In this document: positions 1 to 8,605 of the stretch, piece after piece
Position numbering within the stretch: the stretch's first letter is position 1
Layout: each line of letters starts with the position of its first letter
NCBI RefSeq assembly: GCF_038002225.1
Contig: NZ_JBBOCA010000001.1
Coordinates: 3,720,001 to 3,784,000 of the forward strand
Direction: 5' to 3'
DNA from: Paenibacillus sp. FSL R7-0204
GTDB taxonomy: Bacteria; Bacillota; Bacilli; Paenibacillales; Paenibacillaceae
Length of the DNA: 64,000 bases
Made by a program: the position numbers and the translations under genes
Notes under the pieces: model-generated
What the model was told of the DNA's origin: nothing
Database searches by the model: none
Seen by the model: only the letters and a program-made list of their open reading frames with translations

Positions 1-852
1 GCCGCCGGAACGGGGCGTAATAGCCTGCAGGAAGGAGGCCATAATCTTGCCTCCGGCATGCAGCGGCTTCAGTGTAGCGTTCAGCTCCAGCCAGAAGAAG
101 ACTATGGCTCCGACCAGAATCAGCACAGCTGAGGTTGACAACACGACCTTCGAATGCAGCATCAGCCGCTTGCGCTTGGGATAATCGATCACATCGGACA
201 ATACAATGAAGCCGATACCGCCGAGGAAAATCAGCAGCATGGAGGTAATATTCACAATAGGATCTTCCACATAGCGTGTTAAACCGCTGAATGGCCCGTG
301 AACGTCGCCGAACAGATCGAAGCCCGCGTTGTTGAAGATGGAGATGCTATGGAAAAGTCCATAATAAGCTGCTTTGCCTATCGGCATATCCACTACAAAT
401 CTGGCAGCCAGCAGAATGGCACCAGTCAACTGGATCACTAGGGAGTAGATAAGCACCCGGCGGATCAGCTTCACGATCCCCTGCATGGAATTCTGGTTCA
501 TGGATTCCTGCAGCAAGAGGCGTTCCTTCAATGAGATTCGTTTGTTCAGCACCAGCGTAATCAGCGTAGCCATCGTTACGAATCCAAGACCGCCGAACTG
601 GAACAGCACCAGCAGCACGATCTGTCCAAAGGTCGAAAGCTGCGTACCCGTATCGATGACGGCAAGTCCGGTTACACAGGTCGCAGAGGTCGCCATGAAC
701 AGCGCATCAATGAACGAGATTCTTCCGCCCGTAGAAGCGGCAGGCAGGGACAGCAGCAGGGTTCCGGCAGCGATCAGCAGCACGAAGCCGAGCGATAGTA
801 TTTTGGGCGGCGTCAGCTTCAAATGCCCAAAGAAAAGGTTAGCCAAGTTCAT
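1..852 (-). CDS. ktrB: KtrB/TrkH-family potassium uptake channel subunit, 3' end cut by the window edge
   Basis: Translating the minus strand from the ATG at 852-850 gives at least 284 residues running off the left edge. The protein is membrane-embedded, with several hydrophobic segments beginning near residue 15. It carries filter-type motifs of the Trk/Ktr/HKT superfamily: TSATCVTGL near residue 55, NNAGFD near residue 175 and ITPRSGG at the edge. These fit the Ktr subunit that forms the K+ (with Na+) translocation pore in the cytoplasmic membrane and works with a cytosolic RCK protein (KtrA/KtrC). No ktrA-like gene is visible here. KtrB and KtrD cannot be told apart from this fragment. Confidence 0.88.
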   Translation of the reverse strand, partial: MNLANLFFGHLKLTPPKILSLGFVLLIAAGTLLLSLPAASTGGRISFIDALFMATSATCVTGLAVIDTGTQLSTFGQIVLLVLFQFGGLGFVTMATLITLVLNKRISLKERLLLQESMNQNSMQGIVKLIRRVLIYSLVIQLTGAILLAARFVVDMPIGKAAYYGLFHSISIFNNAGFDLFGDVHGPFSGLTRYVEDPIVNITSMLLIFLGGIGFIVLSDVIDYPKRKRLMLHSKVVLSTSAVLILVGAIVFFWLELNATLKPLHAGGKIMASFLQAITPRSGG

Positions 853-1000
853 TCTCCTGACAATAGGGATAGGATCTGACAAGATTATAGCATAACTTAT
901 ATTCTCATCCCTAAACAGGCAGGAAATTGACATATTTTATCGAAATCATTAAAGGCTGTAGGTTTCAACAACTTGCACTCTATGAGGAGGCTATACTGCT

Positions 1001-1360
1001 GTGACAAGTCCGATACGCAATCAGATTGGCGCTGTCTTCATCCCGGTTAGTGATATCGAAAGGTCCAAGAACTGGTATTGCAGTCTGCTCGGACTGCCGC
1101 TTGACGGTGAAGTATTATTCGGGCATCTGTATGAGGTGCCGATGCAGGGGCCAGGGATCGTACTGGACAGCAAAATATTCACAGCCGAAGCCGTGCTGAA
1201 GGTGCCATCCTTCCATCTGCTTACCGATGATATTGATGCCGCCTATGATTATGTCAAAGCCAGCGGGGTAGAGATTCTTACGGATATTGAGAATGACCAC
1301 TGGTTTAACTTCAAGGACCCGGACGGAAACGTGCTGATGATCTGCCGTTATATCAGTTAA
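1001..1360 (+). CDS. VOC-family (glyoxalase/bleomycin-resistance fold) protein
   Basis: 119 residues starting at GTG, with AGGAGG at 984-989 about 11 bases upstream. The N-terminal pattern (VFIPVSDIERSKNWYCSLLGL) and the C-terminal FKDPDGNVLMICRY are the two halves of a single vicinal-oxygen-chelate module. Such small proteins dimerise and may be metal-dependent dioxygenases, isomerases or drug-binding resistance proteins; the substrate cannot be read from sequence. The gene stands alone, and a long AT-rich inverted repeat overlaps its stop codon. Confidence 0.85.
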   Translation: MTSPIRNQIGAVFIPVSDIERSKNWYCSLLGLPLDGEVLFGHLYEVPMQGPGIVLDSKIFTAEAVLKVPSFHLLTDDIDAAYDYVKASGVEILTDIENDHWFNFKDPDGNVLMICRYIS

Positions 1361-1398
1361 TTAATGAGATTAATTATAAAAGTTAATCTCATTAATTA
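1358..1398. repeat. 16-bp perfect inverted repeat overlapping the VOC stop codon
   Basis: Arms at 1358-1373 and 1383-1398 are perfectly complementary around a 9-base loop; the left arm begins with the TAA stop of the VOC gene. The arms contain AATGAGATT / AATCTCATT and are AT-rich, with no clear run of T after the right arm. It may be a weak terminator or an operator in front of the following acetyltransferase. The symmetry is directly visible; the function is inference. Confidence 0.6.
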
Positions 1399-1420
1399 TT
1401 GTTCAAGGGGAGCATTATAG

Positions 1421-1748
1421 ATGATAAGAGAAGTACGGGCTGAGAACGCTGCCGGTACGGTTCATCTGTACCTGTGTATGGATGCGCTTAGCGGTGACCG
1501 TCCGTTCGCAGTGATAGAGCGTTTTGTCATCATCGAGAAGCTGCGGGGCAAGGGAATAGGAGCCTCCATGCTGCGGTTCGCAGAAGAGGCTGCCGCAGCT
1601 AGAAGTGCTTAAGGTGATGCTGTCAAGCAAGAGCATCCGTAAGGATGCTCACCGGTTCTATGAGCGTCTGAGGTACGACGGAGAGGGAAGCAAGCTTTTC
1701 AAAAAATACATATCGCTTCAACCTACAGGAGGAACTGAACGGAAATGA
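1421..1748 (+). pseudogene. GNAT acetyltransferase, frameshifted and 5'-shortened
   Basis: The ORF from ATG 1421 gives 63 residues with the GNAT acetyl-CoA loop (EKLRGKGIG near residues 43-51) and then stops at 1612. Reading on from about 1593 in the -1 frame continues the family with LEVLKVMLSSKSIRKDAHRF and YERLRY, the usual C-terminal half of small GNAT enzymes, ending at TGA 1746-1748. That stop overlaps the ATG of the next gene, as in a translationally coupled operon. The N-terminus is also about 50 residues shorter than is usual. A single-base indel near 1590-1605 (mutation or sequencing error) explains the break. Confidence 0.7.
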
Positions 1749-2251
1749 ACGTAACCCTAAGGGAGCTCATTCCGAAAGATGCCGCTGCGCTCTTGTGTCT
1801 GCAGCACAGGCTGGATCAGGAGACCTCCTACATGATGCTTGCTCCAGGGGAGAGACGGACGGGTATTCCTCAGGTGGAGGAGAGAATTGCAGACTACACT
1901 AAGTCGGATACCTCACTCTTGATCGGTGCCGAAGCAGACGGTGAGCTTGCAGGATATCTCTCTGTCGAAGGCGGAACCTTCAGCCGCAACAAACACAGTG
2001 CCTATATTGTTATAGGCATTCTGAAGGCTTATCAGGGCATGGGAATCGGCACCGGATTATTCCGTGAGATGGAATTGTGGGTCAAACGCAGCGGCATCAT
2101 GCGACTGGAGCTTACTGTGATGCAGCATAATGAACAGGCGGTTGAGCTGTATAAGAAGCAGGGCTTTGAAATTGAGGGCTTGAAGAGAAAGTCGCTGCTG
2201 GTGGATGGACAATGGGTGGACGAATATTATATGGGTAAGATCTATAATTAA
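1745..2251 (+). CDS. GNAT-family N-acetyltransferase
   Basis: 168 residues, with AGGAGG at 1728-1733 before the ATG. The acetyl-CoA binding motif A is visible as YQGMGIGTGLFREM around residues 97-110, followed by NEQAVELYKKQGFEIEG, the typical motif B and closing strand. The layout resembles the RimI/RimJ-like acyltransferases that acetylate an amine of a small molecule or protein. The substrate is unknown. It overlaps by four bases the frameshifted GNAT gene upstream, so the two were probably co-transcribed. Confidence 0.85.
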   Translation: MNVTLRELIPKDAAALLCLQHRLDQETSYMMLAPGERRTGIPQVEERIADYTKSDTSLLIGAEADGELAGYLSVEGGTFSRNKHSAYIVIGILKAYQGMGIGTGLFREMELWVKRSGIMRLELTVMQHNEQAVELYKKQGFEIEGLKRKSLLVDGQWVDEYYMGKIYN

Positions 2252-2536
2252 TTGCATTAACTATATGGATAAATCGTCTACACTAACAAAATCACCCTGC
2301 GGGTGAATTGCGGGTGAATGATGTAAGAAGTTATGCGGTCCACACAACTCATCTGGACAGACCGTCCTTCCCCATCCGCCCACTTCAAGGGGCATCCGGT
2401 GAATTCAAGGGCAGGAGTACCCCTCATTTGCTTAATGTAATCGGTTTTCGAATACATTTGGCCTACGTGGCGCACCCGGTCTCTGTGCCTCCTTTATCCA
2501 CAGCAGCAAGAAACTATAATTCCCTAAATAAGAACA
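2252..2536. other. Intergenic stretch between convergent genes, nothing recognised
   Basis: About 285 bases between the acetyltransferase stop and the terminator of the CorC-like gene. Short ORFs occur on both strands but none has a ribosome binding site or a recognisable protein pattern. Confidence 0.5.
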
Positions 2537-2570
2537 AAGGCGCTCCCCGATAACTCACGGGAAGCGCCTT
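2537..2570 (-). terminator. Rho-independent terminator of the CorC/HlyC-like gene
   Basis: A stem of about 13 bp (2537-2549 with 2558-2570, one G-U pair) lies 25 bases beyond the minus-strand stop. On the minus strand it is followed by CCTTTGTTCTT. It may also serve the plus strand, where CTTATTTATT follows. Confidence 0.75.
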
Positions 2571-2595
2571 ATTTATTGCAGCTTATCTATATGCC

Positions 2596-3918
2596 TTACT
2601 CGCTGCGTCCAGCAGAATCTTCAGAGACCGGAAGATCGATCAGGATCTCCACCTTGCGGATGCGGTGGCGGTTCATCTCGCGGACCGTCAGGGTGACATG
2701 CTCGTAGGTGAGGCTTTTGCCGACAGCCGGTTCTTCCATGTGGCTGTATAGCCATCCGCCGATTGTGGTGACTTCTTCATCATGGAAATCAAGTCCGGTA
2801 AGATCCTTGACCTCCAGCAAAGAGACATTGCCGTCGAACAGATAATGAGTGTCGCTCAGCTTCTCCACATTTCTGCGCTCATCCTCGTCGAACTCATCGC
2901 GGATCTCACCGACAATCTCTTCCAGAATGTCCTCAATCGTAATCAGGCCGGAGGTGCCGCCGTATTCATCCAGCAGCAGGGCGATATGCACGCGCTCCTT
3001 CTGCATACGGGTCAGCAGGGTCTTCACTGGCGTAACTTCGGATACTGTCACCAGAGGCAGGATCAGGCTTTTGAAATCGAAATCAGGATTGTTGTCGTAT
3101 TGCAGGTAGAGCTGCTTGGTATTGATCATGCCGATGATATTGTCTTTGCTGCCGTCAGCTACAGGGAAGCGGGTATACTGCTCCTTGCGGATAATATTGA
3201 AATTCTCCTGCAGCGAATGATCGGTGAACAGGCAGACCATATCTGTCCGGGGAACCATAATTTCTTTGGCGAGCATCTCATCAAAGGTGAAAATCCGGTT
3301 AACATAACCATATTCCGCTTTGTTGATTTTGCCGCTCTCATAGCTCTCGGACAGGATCAGGCGGATCTCGTCTTCGCTGTGCGCGTCGCCGTGTTCACTG
3401 GCCGGCTTCATGCCGAACATACGGACGAGCAGGTTGGCGGAACCGTTCATGAACCAAATCAAAGGGTACAATAATCTGTAGAACCAAATAATCAGCGGTG
3501 CGGTAATCTGACCAATTTTCTCCGGAATATTAATAGCGGCGGTCTTCGGTGCAAGCTCTCCGACCACGACGTGGAGGAAGGTGGCGATAATGAAGGCCAA
3601 AGCAAATGCAATGGGCTTACTAACGTTGTGGCTCACACCAGCCAGATCAAACAGCGGAATGAGTAGCTGCTCAAAAGCAGGCTCTGCCAATGCCCCGATC
3701 CCGAGTGCAGTAATCGTGATACCGAGCTGGCAGGCGGACAAATATCCGTCCAGGTTAGCGGCTACCCGCTGTACTGCCAGTGCGTTCTTCTTGCCGTCCA
3801 GCACCATTTGGCTGACCTGGCTTCCCCGTAATCTCACTACTGCAAACTCCGTCGCTACAAAAAATGCGGTTAAAATAATCAAAATTGCCACGAGCGTCAA
3901 ACTAAGTCCTATACCCAT
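2596..3918 (-). CDS. CNNM/CorC (HlyC) family membrane protein with CBS domains
   Basis: 440 residues from the ATG at 3918, preceded by AAAGGGATGG; an ATG 45 bases further upstream is in frame but lacks a ribosome binding site. Domains in order are an N-terminal DUF21 region with about four membrane segments (residues 1-190), two CBS motifs (residues 205-330, with VPRTDMV and FPVADG) and a C-terminal CorC/HlyC domain (residues 345-430). Bacterial members are implicated in Mg2+ homeostasis, with nucleotide bound by the CBS pair. The old name hemolysin C is misleading. It is a single-gene unit with its own terminator. Confidence 0.88.
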   Translation of the reverse strand: MGIGLSLTLVAILIILTAFFVATEFAVVRLRGSQVSQMVLDGKKNALAVQRVAANLDGYLSACQLGITITALGIGALAEPAFEQLLIPLFDLAGVSHNVSKPIAFALAFIIATFLHVVVGELAPKTAAINIPEKIGQITAPLIIWFYRLLYPLIWFMNGSANLLVRMFGMKPASEHGDAHSEDEIRLILSESYESGKINKAEYGYVNRIFTFDEMLAKEIMVPRTDMVCLFTDHSLQENFNIIRKEQYTRFPVADGSKDNIIGMINTKQLYLQYDNNPDFDFKSLILPLVTVSEVTPVKTLLTRMQKERVHIALLLDEYGGTSGLITIEDILEEIVGEIRDEFDEDERRNVEKLSDTHYLFDGNVSLLEVKDLTGLDFHDEEVTTIGGWLYSHMEEPAVGKSLTYEHVTLTVREMNRHRIRKVEILIDLPVSEDSAGRSE

Positions 3919-4033
3919 ATAATCTTTACCATCCCTTTCGTCCCTAAAATAGGTTATACTCATATTATGAGTTCATATGAACCTATTGTACGAACTTTTC
4001 AGTGAAATATCAAATGGTGGAGGGTTGCCAGCT

Positions 4034-4801
4034 ATGGAAGCTTTTACACTTAGCCGGATAGAGATGTCCGGACTATTACTGTCTCTAGGGCCAAACTCGG
4101 AGCGGAAGCCGCTCCATATTCTGCAGGAAGCCTGGACCAAGTTCCACCGTGACGAGGTGCGGGAGGGGACAAGCCTGCCCGCTTTTCTGTCTACGGATAT
4201 CCCCCCGATTCTGCAAAAGCTGATCAAAGGCGGCGGCGTCAAAGGGCTGTCCCTGAGTGAAATTGCTTCGCTTGGCGGTCTGATTGAGTATTCCACTTTA
4301 TCCGTCTCTGCTATGCAGAATTGGGTGAAGCGCGATTTCAAGGAATATCTCGGGTCCCCGCGTGAAGGGAAGAAGTACTCCATTAATCAGGCGGCTATTC
4401 TATTTATAATAGATGATTTGAAGGCTGCGCTTGATTTCGAGAGCATCAGGCAGCTCTTTCGTATGCTGTTCCTGGCGCCTGAACGCGATGACGATGATCT
4501 GGTGGAGCCGGCACAGCTGTATCACGGATATGCCGAGCTGTTCGAGGAGATTAAGACCCGTTCCCCGCTTCCGGCGCAAGGGCAGGCTCTAACCGGAAAT
4601 CCCAAGGAATATCTGTGGAAATCGGACAGCGCCATCAAGTCGGCCATGGACGGAATGATGAAGCGGCTTAGTCACCTGAGCAGAGGGCAGCGGGATGCGG
4701 TGCAGAATATGCTGCTGATCGCTGCGATCTCGGTGCAGACCTGTTATTTTCAGGCGATGGCCCGGCAATATTTCAATGCGGTGTTATTCCTTGATTTTTG
4801 A
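4034..4801 (+). CDS. DUF1836-domain protein, predicted DNA-binding regulator
   Basis: 255 residues from the ATG at 4034, which has GGTGGAGGG nine bases upstream; an in-frame ATG at 3977 lacks such a site. The central region (LSEIASLGGLIEYSTLSVSA to YSINQAAILFIIDDLK) matches the DUF1836 family, whose N-terminal part looks like a MerR-type winged helix. The family is found in Firmicutes and has no assigned function known to me. It diverges from the CorC-like gene and precedes the MFS transporter by 82 bases, so it might regulate either. Confidence 0.72.
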   Translation: MEAFTLSRIEMSGLLLSLGPNSERKPLHILQEAWTKFHRDEVREGTSLPAFLSTDIPPILQKLIKGGGVKGLSLSEIASLGGLIEYSTLSVSAMQNWVKRDFKEYLGSPREGKKYSINQAAILFIIDDLKAALDFESIRQLFRMLFLAPERDDDDLVEPAQLYHGYAELFEEIKTRSPLPAQGQALTGNPKEYLWKSDSAIKSAMDGMMKRLSHLSRGQRDAVQNMLLIAAISVQTCYFQAMARQYFNAVLFLDF

Positions 4802-4883
4802 ATCATCCGCTTCTAGAATGTGTAAGTGATACTATTCAGGAATTATTGGATTAGCGGGAATCAGGGGAGAGGGGCTTTAAGTC

Positions 4884-6101
4884 ATGTGGAATCAAATGTC
4901 GCTGCTGCAGAATCCGAAGCAGCGGAAGCTGCTCTTCAGTGCAGGTCTAAGCTGGATGTTCGACGCAATGGACGTAGGGATGATCTCGTTCGTCGTGGCT
5001 GCACTAGCCAAGGAATGGTCGCTGGGGCCGGAGAAAATCGGCTATTTAACCAGCATTAACTCGGTAGGGATGGCGGTCGGTGCAGCCGCAGCCGGAATTA
5101 TGGCGGACCGCTTCGGCCGCAAATCGGTGCTGCTCTGGACGTTGCTGATCTTCTCGATTGCAAGCGGACTGTCGGCATTCGCCGCAGGTTATGCAGTATT
5201 GTGTGTGCTGCGCTTCATTGCCGGCTTCGGGCTGGGCGGAGAGCTGCCGGTGGCTTCGACACTGGTATCCGAGAGCATGCCGGTCAAGGAAAGAGGACGG
5301 GCTGTAGTGCTGCTGGAGAGCTTCTGGGCGCTCGGCTGGATTCTGTCGGCGCTGATTGCGTACTTCGTCATTCCGGATTACGGCTGGCGGGTCGCCTTCG
5401 CCATCGGGGCGGTACCGGCGCTATATGCGCTCTATCTGCGCAGGGCAATCGATGACTCACCGAAGTTCGCGGAGATCAAGAAAGCTCCTCCAGTGCCCTT
5501 GAAGAAGCGTGTAGCAGCAGTCTGGTCGGCAGAGTACCGCCGCTCGACCATCATGCTGTGGATTCTGTGGTTCACCGTGGTCTTCTCTTATTATGGCATG
5601 TTCCTGTGGCTGCCGACGGTAATGGTGCTGAAGGGCTTCAGTCTGGTCAAAAGCTTCGAGTATGTGCTAATCATGACACTCGCCCAGCTGCCGGGGTACT
5701 TCACCGCCGCTTATTTCATCGAGAAATACGGCCGTAAGTTCGTACTGGTCATCTACCTGCTGCTGACTGCCGTTAGTGCTGCCTGGTTCGGGAATTCAAC
5801 GACCGAGGGCATGCTGATGGCTGCCGGAATCTGTCTGTCGTTCTTCAACCTGGGAGCCTGGGGCGGGATGTATGCTTATACGCCTGAGTTGTATCCGACT
5901 AAGATCCGTTCTACAGGAGCCGGACTCGCCACCTCCTTTGGACGGATTGGCGGCATTATTGCCCCCACGCTGGTCGGCCTGTTGGTCGGCAAGGCGGTCG
6001 GGATCGGCTCCATCTTCATGATCTTCTTCGTCACGATTGTAATCGGCGCTCTGGCGGTACTGTTCCTGGGGAAAGAAACGAAGGGACTGGAGCTAGAGTA
6101 G
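4884..6101 (+). CDS. MFS transporter, metabolite:H+ symporter type
   Basis: 405 residues, about 12 predicted membrane segments, with GGGGAGAGGGG before the ATG. The loop 2-3 signature is visible as GIMADRFGRKS (residues 72-82), the loop 6 region after AIDDSPKF separates the halves, and a second-half signature is EKYGRKFV. The pattern FDAMDVGMISFVVAAL at the N-terminus and ELYPTKIRSTGAGLATSFGR near the C-terminus fit the sugar/metabolite-proton symporter group (NiaP/ShiA/YceI-like). The substrate is not readable. A strong terminator follows. Confidence 0.85.
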   Translation: MWNQMSLLQNPKQRKLLFSAGLSWMFDAMDVGMISFVVAALAKEWSLGPEKIGYLTSINSVGMAVGAAAAGIMADRFGRKSVLLWTLLIFSIASGLSAFAAGYAVLCVLRFIAGFGLGGELPVASTLVSESMPVKERGRAVVLLESFWALGWILSALIAYFVIPDYGWRVAFAIGAVPALYALYLRRAIDDSPKFAEIKKAPPVPLKKRVAAVWSAEYRRSTIMLWILWFTVVFSYYGMFLWLPTVMVLKGFSLVKSFEYVLIMTLAQLPGYFTAAYFIEKYGRKFVLVIYLLLTAVSAAWFGNSTTEGMLMAAGICLSFFNLGAWGGMYAYTPELYPTKIRSTGAGLATSFGRIGGIIAPTLVGLLVGKAVGIGSIFMIFFVTIVIGALAVLFLGKETKGLELE

Positions 6102-6151
6102 ACTGCTTACGGAATAGATTCATACTTAACAGAACTAACCAGGACTAACAG

Positions 6152-6180
6152 GCCAGCCGGAAGATTCCGGCTGGCTTTTG
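6152..6180 (+). terminator. Rho-independent terminator after the MFS gene
   Basis: A 9-bp GC-rich stem, GCCAGCCGG (6152-6160) with CCGGCTGGC (6167-6175), six-base loop, followed by TTTTGTCTT. It lies 51 bases after the MFS stop. Confidence 0.88.
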
Positions 6181-6216
6181 TCTTACTTATTTGATATAAC
6201 CCCTTACTTTTCTGGA

Positions 6217-6265
6217 TTTACCCTATGCAGAGCGTTCCGTATAATCATTAATGTAACCGCTTACT
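6217..6265 (+). promoter_or_regulatory. Promoter and CcpA cre site of sugar ABC cluster 1
   Basis: TTTACC at 6217-6222 and TATAAT at 6240-6245 are separated by 17 bases, a good sigma-A promoter. Just downstream, ATGTAACCGCTTACT (6251-6265) matches the CcpA catabolite-responsive element consensus WTGNAANCGNWNNCW at every position. The site sits over the transcription start, 23 bases before the ATG of the binding-protein gene, where bound CcpA would repress when preferred sugars are present. Confidence 0.75.
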
Positions 6266-6288
6266 TCACAAATTCGAGGAGGCAACAG

Positions 6289-7632
6289 ATGACAATTAAG
6301 GGGACCAAAGGACTTGTACTGCTTCTAAGCTCCATATTGCTGATGACTACGGCTGCATGCTCATCCGGCGGATCGAATGCACCGGACGGCGCTAAGGCTT
6401 CTTCCAAGACTGAGGGTTCGGCACCTGCAATTGAGCTGCGAATGACCTGGTGGGGCTCGCAGACACGCCACGATCTGACTACCAATATGATCAAGCGCTT
6501 CGAGGAGAAGAATCCGGGCATTACGATTAAGCCGGAATATTCCGGCTGGGACGGCTATTTCGATAAGCTGTCTACCCAGGTGGCTGGCTCGAATGCTCCG
6601 GATATCATTCAGATGGACTATGCGTTCCTGTCCGATTATGCCAAGCGCGGCACCTTGCTTGACCTGACGCCTTATACCCAGGATGGAACGCTGCGGACGG
6701 AAGATCATGACAGCAGCATGCTCTCGGCAGGAAGCATTGACGGCAAATTGTACGCCGTTACGCTTGGAGTGAATGCTCCAGGTGTTGTCTATAATGCTTC
6801 CGTGCTTCAGGAGCTGGGAATTGCGGAGCCGCAGGAGTCATGGACGTGGAAGGATTTTGCGGAGATGGCGAATACGATTGCTAAGAAGAAGGGCAACGGC
6901 TACTATGGTACGCCGGATATTTCGGGCACGACGAACATCTTCGAGGTATTCGTGCGCCAGAACGGGAGCGGCCTGTTCGCCGGGAACAAGCTGGGTGTCT
7001 CCCAGGAGGTCATCGATGAATGGTTCAATTACTGGCAGGAGCTGAGGGACAGCGGCGGCGCTACAACGGCAGAAGTAACTGCCGCGATGACGAATGCGCT
7101 GGAGACCCGGCCGCTGTCCGTTGGCCAGTCTGCCCTTGATTTTGCCTGGTCCAACCAGCTGATTACCTATCAGAATGTGCTGAAGGATCAGAGCCAGAAG
7201 CTGAAGATGCAGGTGATTCCGCATATGGAAGGGGAGCAGAAGATCGGCGAATATCTGAAGCCCGGCCAGTTCATCTCCGGGAATGCCAAGACCAAGTATC
7301 CCAAGGAGGTGGCGAAGCTGATCGACTTCATGGTCAATGATCCGGAAGGGACCGCTATTCTGGGGGCTGAACGGGGAGTGCCGGTCAATTCTGCAGTGCG
7401 GGAGCAGCTGAAGCCGTCGCTTACTGCCGAGGAGCAGTTAATCTTTGATTTTATCGATGTAGTCTCCAAGCATTCCAGTGATATTGACCCGCCTTACCCG
7501 CAGGGCTTCTCGGAGATTGATAAGAACTTCAAGAGCGCCAGCGAGCAGATCTCCTTCGGTCAGGCCGGTATTACGCAGGTAAGCGAGCAGTTCATCTCCG
7601 GTTCTAACGCCATACTGGACAAGGCCAAATAA
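6289..7632 (+). CDS. Sugar ABC transporter substrate-binding lipoprotein (cluster 1)
   Basis: 447 residues from the ATG at 6289 with GAGGAGG at 6276-6282; a longer in-frame reading begins inside the promoter region and is rejected. A lipoprotein signal peptide ends at TTAAC, putting the lipid-anchored Cys at residue 24. The mature part has the family-1 solute-binding pattern (MTWWGSQTRHDLTTNMIKRF, then PDIIQMDYAFLSDYA). It should capture a mono- or oligosaccharide outside the membrane for the two downstream permeases. No ATPase gene is present, which is usual for systems served by a shared MsmX-type ATPase. Confidence 0.9.
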   Translation: MTIKGTKGLVLLLSSILLMTTAACSSGGSNAPDGAKASSKTEGSAPAIELRMTWWGSQTRHDLTTNMIKRFEEKNPGITIKPEYSGWDGYFDKLSTQVAGSNAPDIIQMDYAFLSDYAKRGTLLDLTPYTQDGTLRTEDHDSSMLSAGSIDGKLYAVTLGVNAPGVVYNASVLQELGIAEPQESWTWKDFAEMANTIAKKKGNGYYGTPDISGTTNIFEVFVRQNGSGLFAGNKLGVSQEVIDEWFNYWQELRDSGGATTAEVTAAMTNALETRPLSVGQSALDFAWSNQLITYQNVLKDQSQKLKMQVIPHMEGEQKIGEYLKPGQFISGNAKTKYPKEVAKLIDFMVNDPEGTAILGAERGVPVNSAVREQLKPSLTAEEQLIFDFIDVVSKHSSDIDPPYPQGFSEIDKNFKSASEQISFGQAGITQVSEQFISGSNAILDKAK

Positions 7633-7654
7633 TTACAGAGGAGCGAGAGAGCCA

Positions 7655-8602
7655 TTGAGTGCAGATCTGATTACAGTAGATAGACCAGCAGGCATGAAGC
7701 GGCGTAAAACAAAGCTGCGCTACAATCAGAACGGGATTGCCCTCCTGTTCCTGTCGCCCTGGCTGCTGGGGCTGGTGTGCCTGACCTTGGGGCCGATGGC
7801 GGCCTCACTCTATTTTTCTTTTACAGATTACAGTATTCTGGAGAGCTCCAGATGGATCGGATTGGATAACTTCACCACCATGCTCACTGCAGATCCGTTA
7901 TTTATCCAGTCGCTTAAAGTGACATTTATCTTCGTATTCGTGTCGGTGCCGCTGAAGCTGATGTTCGCCCTGGCGGTCGCCCTGCTCCTTAACAAAGGAA
8001 TACGGGGCCTCGGCATCTACCGGACGGTCTATTACATCCCTACGCTGCTTGGAGGCAGTGTCGCTATTGCCATGCTGTGGCGCAAGATGCTCGGCGGCGA
8101 TGGGCTGCTGAATCAGCTATTAGCCATGGCGGGGATACAGGCGCCTGACTGGGTATCGAATCCCAAATACTCGCTGTATTCGCTGATCCTGCTGTCCGTA
8201 TGGCAATTCGGCTCGTCGATGATCATCTTCCTGTCCGGATTGAAGCAGGTACCGCCGGAATATTATGACGCCTCTTCGGTGGACGGTGCAGGCAAGGTGG
8301 GGCAATTCCTGCATATTACGCTGCCGGTGCTGTCTCCGGTTATCTTTTTCAATGTCATCATGCAGACGATCACTGCCTTCCAGTCGTTCACCCAAGCCTT
8401 CATTATCAGTAACGGCAGCGGGGGACCGGTGAATTCCACCCTGATGTATTCCCTGTACCTGTACAAGAAGGGTTTCTCCTTCTTCCAGATGGGCTATGCC
8501 TCGGCGATGGCCTGGGTACTGGTGCTGCTGATCGGGATATTCACACTCCTGCTCTTCGGCAGCAGCAAGCTATGGGTGCATTATGAAGATGGGGGGAAAT
8601 AA
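7655..8602 (+). CDS. Sugar ABC transporter permease, MalF/LplB-like (cluster 1)
   Basis: 315 residues from TTG at 7655, with GAGGAGCGA about ten bases upstream; an ATG at 7694 is the alternative. Six membrane segments are apparent. The EAA loop that contacts the ATPase is visible as YYDASSVDGAGKVGQFLHIT LP (near residues 205-226). It lies 22 bases after the binding-protein gene and 3 bases before its partner, so it is part of the same operon. Together with the next protein it forms the membrane channel of a carbohydrate importer. Confidence 0.9.
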   Translation: MSADLITVDRPAGMKRRKTKLRYNQNGIALLFLSPWLLGLVCLTLGPMAASLYFSFTDYSILESSRWIGLDNFTTMLTADPLFIQSLKVTFIFVFVSVPLKLMFALAVALLLNKGIRGLGIYRTVYYIPTLLGGSVAIAMLWRKMLGGDGLLNQLLAMAGIQAPDWVSNPKYSLYSLILLSVWQFGSSMIIFLSGLKQVPPEYYDASSVDGAGKVGQFLHITLPVLSPVIFFNVIMQTITAFQSFTQAFIISNGSGGPVNSTLMYSLYLYKKGFSFFQMGYASAMAWVLVLLIGIFTLLLFGSSKLWVHYEDGGK

Positions 8603-8605
8603 GCT

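Noticed and set aside
2278..2553. Overlapping ORFs on both strands between the GNAT and CorC-like genes
   Set aside because: No ribosome binding sites, no family pattern; they overlap each other and reach into a terminator.
6178..6288. 37-residue N-terminal extension of the cluster 1 binding protein
   Set aside because: It would begin inside the MFS terminator and run through the promoter and cre site; the ATG at 6289 has a proper site and a proper lipoprotein signal peptide.
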